Positions 10,501 through 22,900 of a DNA stretch of 64,000 nucleotides are shown piece by piece. Both the position numbers and the translations under genes were made by a program. The stretch lies in NCBI RefSeq assembly GCF_000005505.3, contig NC_016133.3, positions 57,005,237 through 57,069,236 of the forward strand, in the 5' to 3' direction. Source of the DNA: Brachypodium distachyon (taxonomy: Eukaryota; Streptophyta; Magnoliopsida; Poales; Poaceae). Each line of letters begins with the position of its first letter. The stretch's first letter is position 1. The notes under the pieces are model-generated. The model searched no databases. It saw only the letters and a list, made by a program, of their open reading frames with translations, and was not told the origin of the DNA.

Positions 10501-12042
10501 AAATAGCAGGTTCGATTAAGCAAGGCACATGGGGTGATGATAATGCCGGGGACAGCGTACTTCGAACAACAAGTACACGCATCGTCAAGCAGCAGCACAC
10601 AGGGCGCAAGAACGCCTTTCCTAGCCGCGCTACTGCTGCCCCCTTCTGCCCATAGCCATAGCACACCCCACTGGCCACTAGCAGTAGCAGTATAGCAGTC
10701 CATCACCAACAAACACAACAGGACGGCTTACCCAATCATGAACTGGTGGCAGGTAAAAGCCACGATGGTAGAATCCATTTATCCATTGCCAAAGTGGCAA
10801 GAGGACGGGATAAAAAAAATGCAAAGAACAAGAACGGTAAACGAAGGACACTAGTACCATTTCAGATTTTGAGATGACTGACGGATGAGTGGTGTGGAAG
10901 GCTGGAAGCTGCAAAGGAACGTTAACATATTTGCGTGAGTCTGCAATGCATTTGACCGCCGGGGAAAGAATGGGCGATCGATCGAGCTAGCGAGAAAAGA
11001 CGAGAAGTGGAAAAGGAGGCATCGATGAGTTTTTTTTTCTCAAAGCTTATGGATGCCTGTCACTCTGTCAGTGCTAAGTACGTTTAAACCTACTGCTTGG
11101 TCCCCTTTCTTGACCTCTCCTTTAGGGAGCTCCTTCTGTCCCAGGAGGATAGCTTGATCGTCCTGTGTTGGACGGGCTGCGCTTTATGTAATTGATCAAT
11201 GCTTGATGAATGAATGAATCACTCTCTCGATGCAAGTTACACTGAGGAGTGAGGGGCACTGCAGCTCAGAGTTCAGAGTAGTTTCTTTTGATCGTTTCCT
11301 CGTTTCGATAGATTGACTGATCATGGACACAATCAATCAAACCTTTAAAGTGTTTGGAACGCCAAACCCTTTTTGGGTGGTGGCCGAGTACTAAATTATT
11401 ACGGAGTATTCTCTTGAATGAAACCTGAACCCTATGGCACCCTGCAAAACAATAAACAAAGAACATTCTTCAGGGACAATGAATCGCCAACTCTTCTTGA
11501 AGAAAAGGCAGCAATCACCACCGGGAGAAATGTGTTGTTCTGTTCTGTTTCTCTAGATACAGAAACATGGTAATATGAGTGGTACTACTCTGAATATACA
11601 TCGCTCCCAATGCATGTTTGAGATCATCAGAGTTGATGTGGTCCCTTTTGGTATCATTGGGAGGTGATATGTTAAGCCAGCCCCACCCTTGTGAACAAGC
11701 AGTCGCTGGCTAGGAGTGCTATGTAGAGTCCCAGGTACATGGAGCCATGATAAGATCGCAGTTCTACCATGCAATGCATGATGGATGGCAGAGTGCGAAG
11801 CATATCCTTGAACCTTGACGAGTAAAGATGCAGAAGAAAAATCCTTGGCCTCAGTCCAAAGATTTTCGTTTCATGCGTGGAAGGATGCTAAAGCCACAGC
11901 CGCTGTCCCCGTCTGCTGCAGCACGAGGATACGACCAAAACACCAACAGGGTTCGTTCACAGCGGCTAGCAACTTTCACTCATTTTTACTCAAAACACAT
12001 TTGTTAACTCCGATCCTTTCTCACACTGAACCGTGTCAACCA
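7576..12042. other. Intergenic region without a supported gene
   Basis: Open frames here are short or low in complexity. A CpG-rich block at about 9304-9760 yields long Pro/Arg/Ala-rich readings in several frames at once, which is a composition effect. A TATA-like TATAAAT near 8853 has no convincing gene after it. Fragments of CGGAGTA-type MITE ends occur (about 9175-9230). Nothing else was recognised. Confidence 0.5.
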
Positions 12043-12190
12043 TAGGGATGTAGACTAGATCGCGCAAAAGGACCACTTATACTTCAATTTTACAATGTTA
12101 TAGTATTCAAATTTTGAACAAAATTTTGAATAAGAGATTTGAGAAATGAACTAAAAGTGGACCATCCGCAGAATCCCGTTTGCATTTCTA
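12043..12190. mobile_element. hAT-type MITE (148 bp)
   Basis: It starts TAGGGATG and ends with a diverged inverted counterpart (CCCGTTTGCATTTCTA). It is flanked by an imperfect 8-bp duplication, GTCAACCA at 12035-12042 and ATCAACCA at 12191-12198. Its core (TTTGAACAAAATTTTGAATAAGAG) and the GGACC/GGTCC arms match the better-preserved copy at 19449-19593. 8-bp target duplications and TAGGG ends point to the hAT superfamily. Confidence 0.65.
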
Positions 12191-12899
12191 ATCAACCATG
12201 CGGAAAGCACGTGAAAGAATTGATTTATTTACCAAATGAATAGAGAGCCACTATATGTACCTCTTGATCGATCTCAAATAACCTTAGCACGTGATAATAT
12301 TATTTTGAAGAATCTATATGAAGTAACATGATTATGCAATGTATTTAATTATGGCGCAACACTCTTTTTAGAACCCTTTTGCTTTCAATGATTTCACAAA
12401 AAAAAAAAGGTGGTCTGGTTTGATGGACTTGCAACATTCTCCGATGAAAGAAAGAGGAAAGGAGCAAGGGGCAGGGCAATCAAGCAGAACGAATCACGAG
12501 AAAGGGCCACATGCAGAAACCGCAACTTTCCCCCCTTTTTCCCCTTTTTGATTTCTTGTTTATTCATTCTTTCGCCATTGACCGGCTGCTGCTTCCCCAT
12601 TTCTTTTTCGACGTAAAAATACCAGGTGCTCTGCTTTTGGCTTCCCCTCAAATTCCAACACTTCTGTTCTCTCTCAAAGAAGAAAGGGAAAAAAGAAGTC
12701 TACAAATTCCACGGAGGCATGCAAATGCAGCAGCCATTTCCATCCAGCCAACCCGGCACGGCTTTTGGCGCACGCGAGCCACGCAAAACTCCCAAAAGTC
12801 CTTCCTATTTAAGACCCACACTCCAACGAGAGGCCAAATCACCCGTCAGCTCACTTCAAAACAAGCAAACAAAGCCAAATTAAACTGAGTAAGGACGCC
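12191..12899. other. Upstream region of the XRI1-like gene
   Basis: No gene is seen. The stretch contains the presumed promoter and 5' UTR of the XRI1-like gene, including the TATA-like site at 12806. Confidence 0.5.
12806..12813 (+). promoter_or_regulatory. Candidate TATA box of XRI1-like gene
   Basis: TATTTAAG lies 87-94 bases upstream of the ATG at 12900. This predicts a short 5' UTR of about 60 bases. Confidence 0.4.
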
Positions 12900-15359
12900 A
12901 TGGCGCTTCTGGACAGCTGCTGCTACGACGACGGCGACTGCAGCTGGAGTACTACGGCGCTCGATTCTGGCTGGGACTGGGAGCTCCGCTGCGAAGACGA
13001 CGACAACGCCCGTGGAGGAGGCAATCATGGCGGCGCCGTCAGCTTCTTCCCCTCCTCCTTCCCCGCCATGCCCATGTGTAAGTCAGAGATAGCATATCGA
13101 TTAATTCATCCCTGGCTATAGCTACGGACCAAAACTCCCCTGCCTTGCTTGCCTTGGCTACTGGTGCCACGGAACAAGAATGCATTTAATTTAGCACACG
13201 TATACGTTCTCTTTATATTGATGGCTTGCTTGCTTGTGACCTTGTGTCTATCTAGATAGATAGGGCGTGGCTGTAGTAGATATAGCTAGCAGCGATGTGT
13301 CGACATTGAGCGTTTGAGCTTTTGGTTTTGGGGCCGTATAGTTGCAGGTCCGGAGTCGTCGCCGGGGTCGTCGTCGTCGAGCGGCGGCGGAGGAGGATAC
13401 CTGGAGGACGCCGTCGCCCACTGGAGCGACCGGTGCAAGCGGCAGAGGATGACGGCGGCGGAGGAGCCATTGTCGCCGCCGCGGTGCTCGGTACTCACGG
13501 CGGGCGAAGAGCTGCAATGCCTTCTTCAGGTAAGTTCCTAGCTATCTTCCCCTGCGGGAGTAGATGATTCATAGATGTATTATGGATGCAATGCAAGAAC
13601 ATCTATACATGTAATGAGACAAAGGGATGTGATGTTAATTATTTCAAAGACTAAGATTTTCAAAGATAGTCCAATTAGCACTGCTAGTTCTTACCAGTAC
13701 TTTATAGACAGGGGAACTGATTAAAAGATGTATGTTCATTGTCACGCTAATGGACGCACGTAAAAGAGAAAGTACCACTCTAGTTTCCGGTCGTGTCTAG
13801 GTGTCTCCTGCCTGCCCTGGCATGCACGCAGAGGAGTGTAGCAGTGCCGCATGCTGTCTTCTTCCTGGCCCTTTTTCTCTAACCCGTCGCTTTGTGCTTG
13901 TTTCTTTCCTTGTCCACGGAGCAGAGCTTCTGGGATCGTCCTAGCAGCAGCGGCGGCAGCGGCGAGGCCGGGTCTCTCCTCCATGATTCGAATATCATGG
14001 TCCCTGGCCCGGAAACCCGCAGCATTGCCGGCTCAGGTGATTCCGTGCATCCACATCTGGACAACTTAATTAACATCCGTTTAGTTACAAGTTTCGTACT
14101 CCTAAGTTCAAAAAACAAAAAACAGCTGCAGAATATATATAGGAGTCGGGTATACATAGGGGTTTCAACCTCCTTTCAAAAAAAAAATTTACACTCTCCG
14201 ATCCATATTAATTGTCTCAAATTTGTCTAGGTACGAATGTATCTATACTAAAAAACATTTAGATACATGTAATATTTCGACAAGTAACATGGATCGGAAG
14301 TAGTATATAAGATCCACGCGTTTGTCTTTTTCATAGCTCATCATGACACAGTGTTTCTTAATAAGTTCTGTAGTATACATTCCTATGTACATCCAGATGT
14401 TTGTACACACACAAAAAATGTACTCTCATTCTTTAATCGGTGCAGGGAGCACGTACCGGAATATCTATACTTTATTCTGGATGTTAATAGTGGCACGATG
14501 CTAGTACGTTACGTGTCGTGCTGTATTTCGAAAGAGAAACTAATAAATGGGCCGGGACGGACGTGTTGTACGTGGGCAGGGGAGGAAGAGGAGGACGCAT
14601 CGGGCAAGGAGAAGGAGCAGGTGCAGGTGCAGGGGGTCCCGTTCTCACAGGCGTGGGGAGACGCAGCAGCAGGGGGGCCTCCTCCTGCCTTCTCCGGCAC
14701 CGAGGAGCGAGCTGTCCGGACGCTGCGGCTGCAGAAGGCAACTACAGGCGGCAGCCATTACTGCTACAACAGTAGTACTAGTAGCAGTGGCAGCGAGCCG
14801 TCCTCCTCGTCCTGTTCCAAGCTGGCTGCAGGTGGGTTTGGGTTGGGTGCACCGGTGAGCAATTAGTACTCGCGCCGCGCGCATGTGTCCATGCTCAGTT
14901 GAACTGGAACACTAGCAGGGGATCAGCAGCAGGACCGCTACCTGCCGCCGCTGCTGCCCTTTTTTGCGGCAGCCTGAGACAAATTTTTGGTGATCGTGTG
15001 TGTTTCTTTGGTTTGGCCCCAGTTTGTAGTTCGTAGCCTTGTTTTAGACGGTGTGACAAGACAGTGTTTTGGATGGCTTGTGTACAGGGAAGAAAGGAGG
15101 CGGAGATGTGCTGTACCCTTTTGCGGTTGTCAAGCCGCTGGGGCTGGAAGGCGGAGGCGGCGCGACGACGCTGAACGACGTCAACCGGAGGATCCTGAAG
15201 CGGCCGGCGAGGCCAGTTCGGCACCCGGTGGGCGCGTTCTCGTGCGGCCCTGCCGTGTCGGCTCATGGGCTAGGTATGTCTGGGAAAGCAGTTGTTAGCC
15301 TCACGAGGATCAGAACGAGAGGGAAGGGCACCATAACCATCATCAGAACAAGAGACTGA
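12900..15359 (+). CDS. XRI1: XRI1-like protein (X-ray induced transcript 1 family), 5 exons
   Basis: Exons: 12900-13077, 13348-13529, 13925-14036, 14580-14831 and 15088-15359. All have GT-AG introns and kept frame; the total is 996 nt, 331 residues. The N-terminus has a Trp-rich acidic motif (WSTTALDSGWDWEL). The C-terminus is the most diagnostic part: VLYPFAVVKPLGLEG, then TLNDVNRRI, and the extreme end GKGTITIIRTRD. This resembles the C-terminal block of plant XRI1, which in Arabidopsis is needed for meiosis, is induced by ionising radiation and is reported to bind MND1. The middle is low-complexity Ser/Gly/Glu-rich and poorly conserved. The exon 3 acceptor could also lie 3 bases earlier, adding one Gln. 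A Stowaway-like MITE sits in intron 3. The gene is convergent with NRDE2. Family assignment rests on motifs recalled from the family, not a search. Confidence 0.72.
14192..14303. mobile_element. Stowaway-like MITE in XRI1 intron 3
   Basis: Imperfect inverted ends (CTCTCCGATCCATATT and AACATGGATCGGAAG) flanked by TA. The interior has the words AAATTTGTC and AGATACATGTAATATTTCGA, shared with the MITEs at 43488 and 55993. Confidence 0.65.
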
Positions 15360-16980
15360 ATGTAGTTGCAGAAGAACCAAGAGGCTGAAAAAGGGAATCG
15401 GTTATGTGAAGAGGCCGATGAGTCTTCATATGGCATGGATCATCATCATGAGGAAGAGTGGTTCCCCTTTTAATTGTATAGGCTTTTCCTCCCCGTTGTG
15501 ACAAGCTTAACCATTGTAAATAAGTAGCAGCCAAGGTAATCAACCGGATCGGAGGCTTGTAGATTCGGTAGCTTGCAACTTGGCATCTCGAGACTGCATC
15601 GACATGTCAGTGTATCGCTATCCCTGCCAACCGCATTGTGTCAATTACCAGCCTTTCATGAACTGTACTGCTCTCTCTGTCCAGATGTCTCAAGTTTGTC
15701 AAAATTTGAATGTATCTAGACATGACTTAGCGTATAGATGCATTCAAATTTAGTCAAAGTTGAGACATTCTTTGTTGGACGAAGGAATACGTATGTTCGT
15801 ACTATACAGCCTCTTCAGGCAACGTAGGGCGAGACATAGATCAACCACGCTCTGATGAAGTGGACCGAACTGTGCCTATGAACTATGCAAGCACAAAGTG
15901 CACAATAATAACAAAACAACCAAGTAGCCTGATGTCTCTGAAAATCTGGACCATCAAAAAATCTGGCTACCATATGAGAACAGGCGAGTCAGCGACTGGC
16001 CTCCAGCAGCGGTGTTACCACATGTCCACACTGTACATATAACACATCTCAAGCAACCAAATCCTACGATGTTGAAATGTAGTAAAGCCTATGGTATCAC
16101 AGCACAGAACTAACATCAATTACTGAAGCAGATCTGGTTAACATAAATCCTTCCTGCTACTCATCCTCCAGCCCATTTCTCCAAGCCTACCTTTGACAGT
16201 GGTCTCTAAAAGCTCAAATTTGCTGTGTCACTTTAAACATTGCAGTATGGGGTAGCATTTTACTATATTTATACTATTGTATGTTTGAACTCAATGCCTT
16301 CCCTTCATTCATTCCAAGGGCAGATGTAGAAAACTAGTGATTCTACTAATTTGCGAGGAACCTTCACAAAGCCCCCAATAAACCAAGCTTTTCTTTTAAC
16401 AGCCGAGTTCCTGAGGAAATTGCACAGAAGACCGCTAAGCTGCTTCACCAGAAAAAACCATGATAAACATGATATCGAGAGATGTAAAATGTAGCGGGAG
16501 AAATAAGAAATGGGAAAACAAGCTTCCTGCAAAACAGATGATCACTTGCCTGAGGTTGCAGTAGATTTGCATTTATGTATCCCCACTATCTTATAGTTTC
16601 CTTCACAGCAGTTTCAACAAGACCTTTATAAGTTGATTTTGTCCTGTGGTTAAAGACTCTAGTGAGGCCATTGCATATATTCTATAACCATGCATCACAT
16701 GAGAAAACCACAGTGGCAACAAACCTGCCAACAGATTGGCGGAACGGAATGTAAAACACAATTATAATTGGCGAAATTGGCATCCAAAGGGGTCATTTTA
16801 AAATTGCTTCCAGATCCCATCTGATGTAAGATAACATGTTCCTGAGCAACAAGCCTAAGGATCTCAGTATTGACTGCAAGGTAGAACTGCATTTGGTTGT
16901 AATCGTGGAAACTAACAGCTGCAACAATTGCCATGCGGAACAGATCTGGAATTCTGAATACGATCCAAGGATATGTCTAA
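15360..16980. other. Intergenic region between convergent XRI1-like and NRDE2 genes
   Basis: It contains the 3' UTRs of both genes and one MITE (15666-15788). No further coding sequence was recognised; the minus-strand frame at 16305-16532 has no family features. Confidence 0.5.
15666..15788. mobile_element. Stowaway-like MITE downstream of XRI1
   Basis: Roughly inverted halves: GTCTCAAGTTTGTCAAAATTTG against CAAATTTAGTCAAAGTTGAGAC. The degenerate outer ends are CTCTCTCTGTCC and GGACGAAGGAA. Confidence 0.55.
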
Positions 16981-19900
16981 TCAGATATCAGTTTCATCTT
17001 GTAACAGTATCTCATAGATGTCAGTGCGAATGTGCAATTCCTTGTCCTGCATTACTTCCTGGAGATCTGATAACTCTTTCATAGTCAGAACTGAGCTCAA
17101 TTTTTCGAAACCATCAAGCCATAATCTTTTAGACCTGCAACGTATAATTTTTAGAATTAAATGCATAGTTCTTTTGAGGAACAGTTAAAAACAGAGTCAA
17201 TAGCATCGTATTAAACCTTCAGTGTTTGAGTACACAACCATCATCTGAGATTGGAGATAAAATCTAAAGTTTGATATTAGAAAATGTGGGCTGCTAAAAG
17301 AATTGCGAGAGAATACACATGAATTTAAAATCATTTGGGTGTTCTCAAGGCGATCCCTGAGAATGTATCATTGTATGGGAAGCAAAGAAAGGCAAGTAAC
17401 TGCTAGATATTCAAAGCTAACATTTCATAAACTACAGTCTTCCGTAAGTTGCACTTTGTATAGATTGTATGCCCATTGTTTGCAAACATTAATCTAAAAG
17501 GGCTTGGGTGGCTAGCAATAAGTAAAATGGCACCATTAACCTTTGATATCAAATCATATGTCAGCGGCGTACCATGGGCAAGCATGTATAGCTCTGAAGA
17601 ACACACGCCGTGCCGCAGAAGCATTAGATGCTATCTCCGCCTCGTAAGCTAGATAACATCGCCACAACAGAACAGACTTCTTTAACTTATCATCAGCTAG
17701 AGCTCTCTCAAACAGACCGTGTATTCTATTGCTAGATCCTGCTTTACTCCATTCAAAGGACAAAGCGAACAGCAAGGCAATTATGGAAGGGTCCCTGTTG
17801 GGAAAATAATCAGTCAACATAAAGCATGAAAGAAAAATATATTACATCAGGGCCTACCCTAAAGTTTTCAGTAAAAAAAGTATGCAAGAACATCTAGACT
17901 TCAGCTGGTTAGTGAAACATAAATGATAAATGCAACAAAATTGCATAAAGACAGTTAGGAATATTTATATGTGTATGCTCACAAGCTACATATACCAAAT
18001 TATTAGAGTCTCATGGAGGACCCATTATTAAATACTGTATATGCATACAAATAACGAAGTCTCATGGAGGACCCATTATTAAAGGAGAACTAGACAAACA
18101 TTTTCACTATCAGTTAAATTTATATCACTTCTACCAAATATTCAACATTTTGTTTTCACTATCATGAAAAGAAGTAGGGACATGGATATAATTCTTCCAT
18201 GGAAACAAGGTGATTCTTACCTTTGACAACATATGTCCAGTGTGAGACGCAGATTGTTGGGAACACTGTAAAGACAGCTCACACTTAACATGGCTGCATA
18301 TGATTTTGGATTGTAAGGATATGTTTGTACTCCTTGCAATATGCTTGGCCAAACCCTTGAGAGACTCAACTGATTAAGATTTTTTTGGATCAGTCTGGTG
18401 TAATACATCCACAGTTCCTCGAATTCCAAGCTATGGCTGCTCCCTGAATAAATCATGCTCACATGATAAGAGAATGCTTTATCGATTGCAAATTTTATAT
18501 AGAGAATAATTTTCAGATTAGCAGGCATTGCAAAACAACACCTAAACTAGAAAACTTAGAAATAGAAAAAGTGGCTTGAATTTGTATAGATTCTTATACA
18601 AATCCACGTCACTTATTTTGGTACGGAGGGAGTATTTGACAAATAACAATTGATCAAATAAGCTGCCACTAACAGAACCATATATACAAGTGCATATTTC
18701 ACTGTCAATAATTAGCAGCCAATATGGAATAGGAGAAGAAATATAAATGGGTTCATGACATAGGACGAAACTGGCACTTAGTATGTGGTTGTTTGCAGTT
18801 TCTATCAGCAACAAAGATGGCAAGCAAAAGAATGAAAAGACTAACTGTCATTTCATATAGTAAAGCCACTTTCATATAGGAATAGACCATACACGGGAGG
18901 CATGATGACTTGTGGCTTTCTCCAATATACTAATCTCCAAATACATCGAGAACAAAACAGAGAGAGGATGGACCTGAAAATGGATAGGCCTCCTCTATCA
19001 CTTCAAGACCAGAAGAACAACCAGAAGTCATACTCTCAAACAAGGATGCGGAGCAAATTAGAGCAACTGATTCTTCTTTCAAACCACCACATGCAGATGC
19101 AGATTGCAAGCTTCTAATCTGCTCTTTAAATCCTTGACGAGCCCTTAATACCATTGGCCGTGATATAGGACCAACAAAAGGAGTATACTTGACATTGCCC
19201 CCCAAGCAGGACAGAATGTAGAGTGCACGATGCACCGAGTCAGAATTGCTTCTTGAAGTAGATACTGCTACCTCCATCTCAGCATACCACAAATAAAGAA
19301 TAGGAACCTTCCTGATGAGGTCCTGCCAACAAAAGCAATAACCGGCACACAGAAATGTGCTAAAGTAAAAAAGATTATACATACCACCTTGCAGTACTGA
19401 TACAAAGAATTGACCCTGAAACCAGCAAAATTTGGAAGGAGATATACTTAGGGATGCAAACGGGATCCCGTGAAAGTCCCGCTTCTAGTTCATTTTTCAA
19501 ATCTTCTATTCAAAATTTTGTTCAGAATTTGAATAGGAGATTTGAGAATTGAACTAGAAGTGGGACTTTCGCAGGATCCCGTTTTCACCCTTAGATATAC
19601 TCACTAACCAATAAGCTATCTTTACAAATTACAATAGAGATGACCATACCTTTTTCCAAATCATTAATTTCTAATTTCGTTTACTAATATATTATAACTA
19701 GAAAAACTATTGCTGAATATTGCCATTGAAGACCATGCCAATGTCTAAAGACATCTATTTTAGATCATGCACTCAAGAGATAGGTCTATGTTTGTGTACA
19801 CAAAAAAGAAGATGGTCTAGCAGCAATGCATATTACAACTACGTAGTCGTAGCAAATAACAATGATTAGGACTGAATATACAGACTTCTTTAAAATACAA

Positions 19901-22900
19901 TCATGTATGGTTTTATGATACCTCTGTAGCTCCTTCAGTAGATAACAGTGCCATGTCAAACACCTTCCTTGCTTGGACAGTGTTCCCATGCATAGCCTCA
20001 ATTCGACCATATATTCCACAAAGCAAAAGATCCTGCCAACGAGAAACGGAAATGGTTCACATTTCGTCTAAAAAAATGCAATGCTTCAAGCTACACATAA
20101 TCAAGACTGATTACTGATAGATGTAACTTTTACTACACAAAATGTACAGCACAGCATATGTAAAAACAAAAACGTGGGCAGAGAAAATTCTCGGAAAAAA
20201 ACATCTAAAATAAGGTGAAGGATGGAGTATAAAACTGGTTAATGGAAAATATAAACAGCTGTTATTGAATGGAAGACTTATGCGGTTCTGCCACAATTTT
20301 GGATTGCCTTGGTTCGATTAGTTGATTGTGGTTCCCAAACTATGTGATGCATTTATCTAGTAACTGATGCAGATCACACTCAATAACATCTGGTTAAAAG
20401 GACATGAGTAACTACTTTCTGTTGCTGGCTTCACTGCACAACTAGAAATGAGCTTTTAACCTGTTATGCTTCACAACAAAAATATGAGAGGACAGCATAC
20501 CTGTCTGTCTTTCTTCAGTAGATTTTTGGCCAAAGCCCGAGATGCATTAGCTGGAGCAGACGAAGTGTTCTCTTGGGTGGTATACATTTGGGTGGTAACA
20601 AGAACAGCTTCTGCCAATATATGATTACGAGGGAATACATCAAGGGAAAGCAGCATCGCATTTCTCAGAAATTTCACCAAGCCAGGTCTTTGAGAAAGAT
20701 CATGCATGCTTCCTAATAATGACTCCAATCTACAATGGCTTGAACTTTGAGTCTTGTTCACAAGGTCAGATATGGTGCTAATATCTTCCGAAATATCACT
20801 CGGTATCATCTCTAGGCTCAAAATTCTATCAAGCCAACTTGAACTGTTGGTGGATGTCCTGGAATTTAAAATAAATGGTGGTTAGTGCCAATAGATAAGT
20901 ATACAAACAACAGTCAAAATAGTAAAGACTGACAAACTATCCATAGTGCAACTCCATGCATCGGTCTAGTTCTGTTTTGCCAAGCACAAAAGTACTTTTT
21001 GTTTTGCTAACTCCATATTTTTCGGAAGATATGGTGCTAATATCTTCCGAAATATACTTTTTGTTTTGCCAAGCACAAAAGTAGTTTTAGGGAGCAGTTT
21101 TACACCTTGCACACTGAAGGAAAATATACTTTTTTACAAGAGAATAGGGTGCAATTATCTGGTTCTGTTTGCAGGAATAAGATGAGCACAGCTTATCAGG
21201 ATAGAACTAAAAGAAATTACCATCTAGGAATTTTGCCACCATAGAAATCAATGAATTGGCATATCAGAGAAAATCGTGCCACTTCTGAAGATAAAGAGAA
21301 CATGAACTCAGTAACATCCTCAAACAAGATTATTCTAGAAAGCTGATCGTTGACTTCTCCAGCGTCATCGGAAAGGTGAGGTCCTATTCCAGGAAATAGT
21401 ATCCAGCGTTAGCTTTGGCTTGATTAAACAAATAAACAAAGTGACCTTGGCAATCTACCAACACAGGAGGAGGGAGCGATACAGTACCAGACTTTTCATG
21501 AATAGGCATCCATTGTTCATTGTCCCTGGACAACTCCATCGAGGACCATCTATTCCAAGTTTTTGCATCTTTAACTTCACTACTGTATTCAGCATCCACA
21601 TCAATGCCAAGCTTTTTTAGCAAAGATTGAACGTCATCTTGTGCAGGTGTGTCCTCAGCATCATGGTCTTCTGCATCATTTCCATCAGCTTCTGATGGTT
21701 CTATTGATTTGTCAGACACGTTTGTTTCATCATGACTTTTTGAAGGGTCAAACCAACCACTCCAGCCTCCCCCTTCAGGCTCTTGGAAATTATCTTGCAT
21801 AACCATGTTCTGTCTACTCTCCTCGTCTTTGGCTAACCATGTAGACCATCCAAGAGCCCCATCCTCTCCTATTCTGGCACCACCACTGTTCCAGAAATGC
21901 TCAAAGAGCCTTTGCTTACTGCTTGTGGACAGAGAAAGGGGAGGCGGGAATAAGCTAAACTCAATTTGAGCTTGAAATAACCCGGTTGCTAATTCTCGAT
22001 GTCCTGTATGCCATTCAAACCGGCACAAATTCACAAATATATCCACTAAACCAAGTTCAAGATGAACTAAGGAAGGACGAGATGCCTTGAGATCAGTATT
22101 TTGACTATCCTGTAGATCCAAAAGAAAACATTTTATTGGCTAACAGAGCATTCATACAAAGAGAGAGAGGGAAGGGAGCAGAAAGCAGGTAAGCTGAACT
22201 ATGTTCGAAGAAACACTAAACCTGCGTACATAGCTTGGCGCAAGCTGCAGATATAGCCTGCACTGCATATGTGTAAGACTTTCGTATATCAGATACTTTG
22301 AATCTGGAGAATTCCCCTTGGCACAGAAGTAGATACTGTTTCCACAACTTACAACTGTCCGGGTGTTCCATAAGTGTTTTCTCCCATTTAACAAAGAGAC
22401 TCTCAGTACTATCCCTCTCTCCGTATGACTTCAGAAGGCAAAGCAACAATTCCTCATTATCCGGATTGAGCTCCACGGCTTTCTCCAATATACTAATCTT
22501 TCTTTCAGTTGTTTGCAAACGAGCTGCTTTTTGTGGCTGAGTACTGGCTACTTTGTCCTGCAATACAAAAGCAGGGGAAATTTCTCTAGTATATTTCTTA
22601 ATCTTAAGTTCTTAACTACTAATAACAGATGGGGGAAAAGCTGACTGAAATAGAACTTTAAGTCATAAGTTTGATAACTTACAATTTTGTTTATAACTAG
22701 TACTCCCTCCGATCCTAAATTGTTGTTGAAATATTACATGTATCTAGACGCTTTTTAAGAATAGATACATCCATATTTGGACAAATTTGAGACAATAATT
22801 TAGGATCGGAGGGAGTATACAACTATAAATTATACAGCAACATATGCATAGCCTGGTGAAAGAAATATATTTCACAATTGTGATACCTGGAATTGTGCGA

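Noticed and set aside
14351..14579. Upstream extension of XRI1 exon 4
   Set aside because: The open frame continues upstream, but only the acceptor at 14579 gives the right phase with exon 3 and avoids intron-like AT-rich sequence.
19385..19412. Extra small exon in NRDE2 (28 nt between TTTCAG and GTGG)
   Set aside because: Its length breaks the frame to the next exon, while direct joining of exons 7 and 8 (ATE to DLIRKVP) keeps both frame and family sequence.
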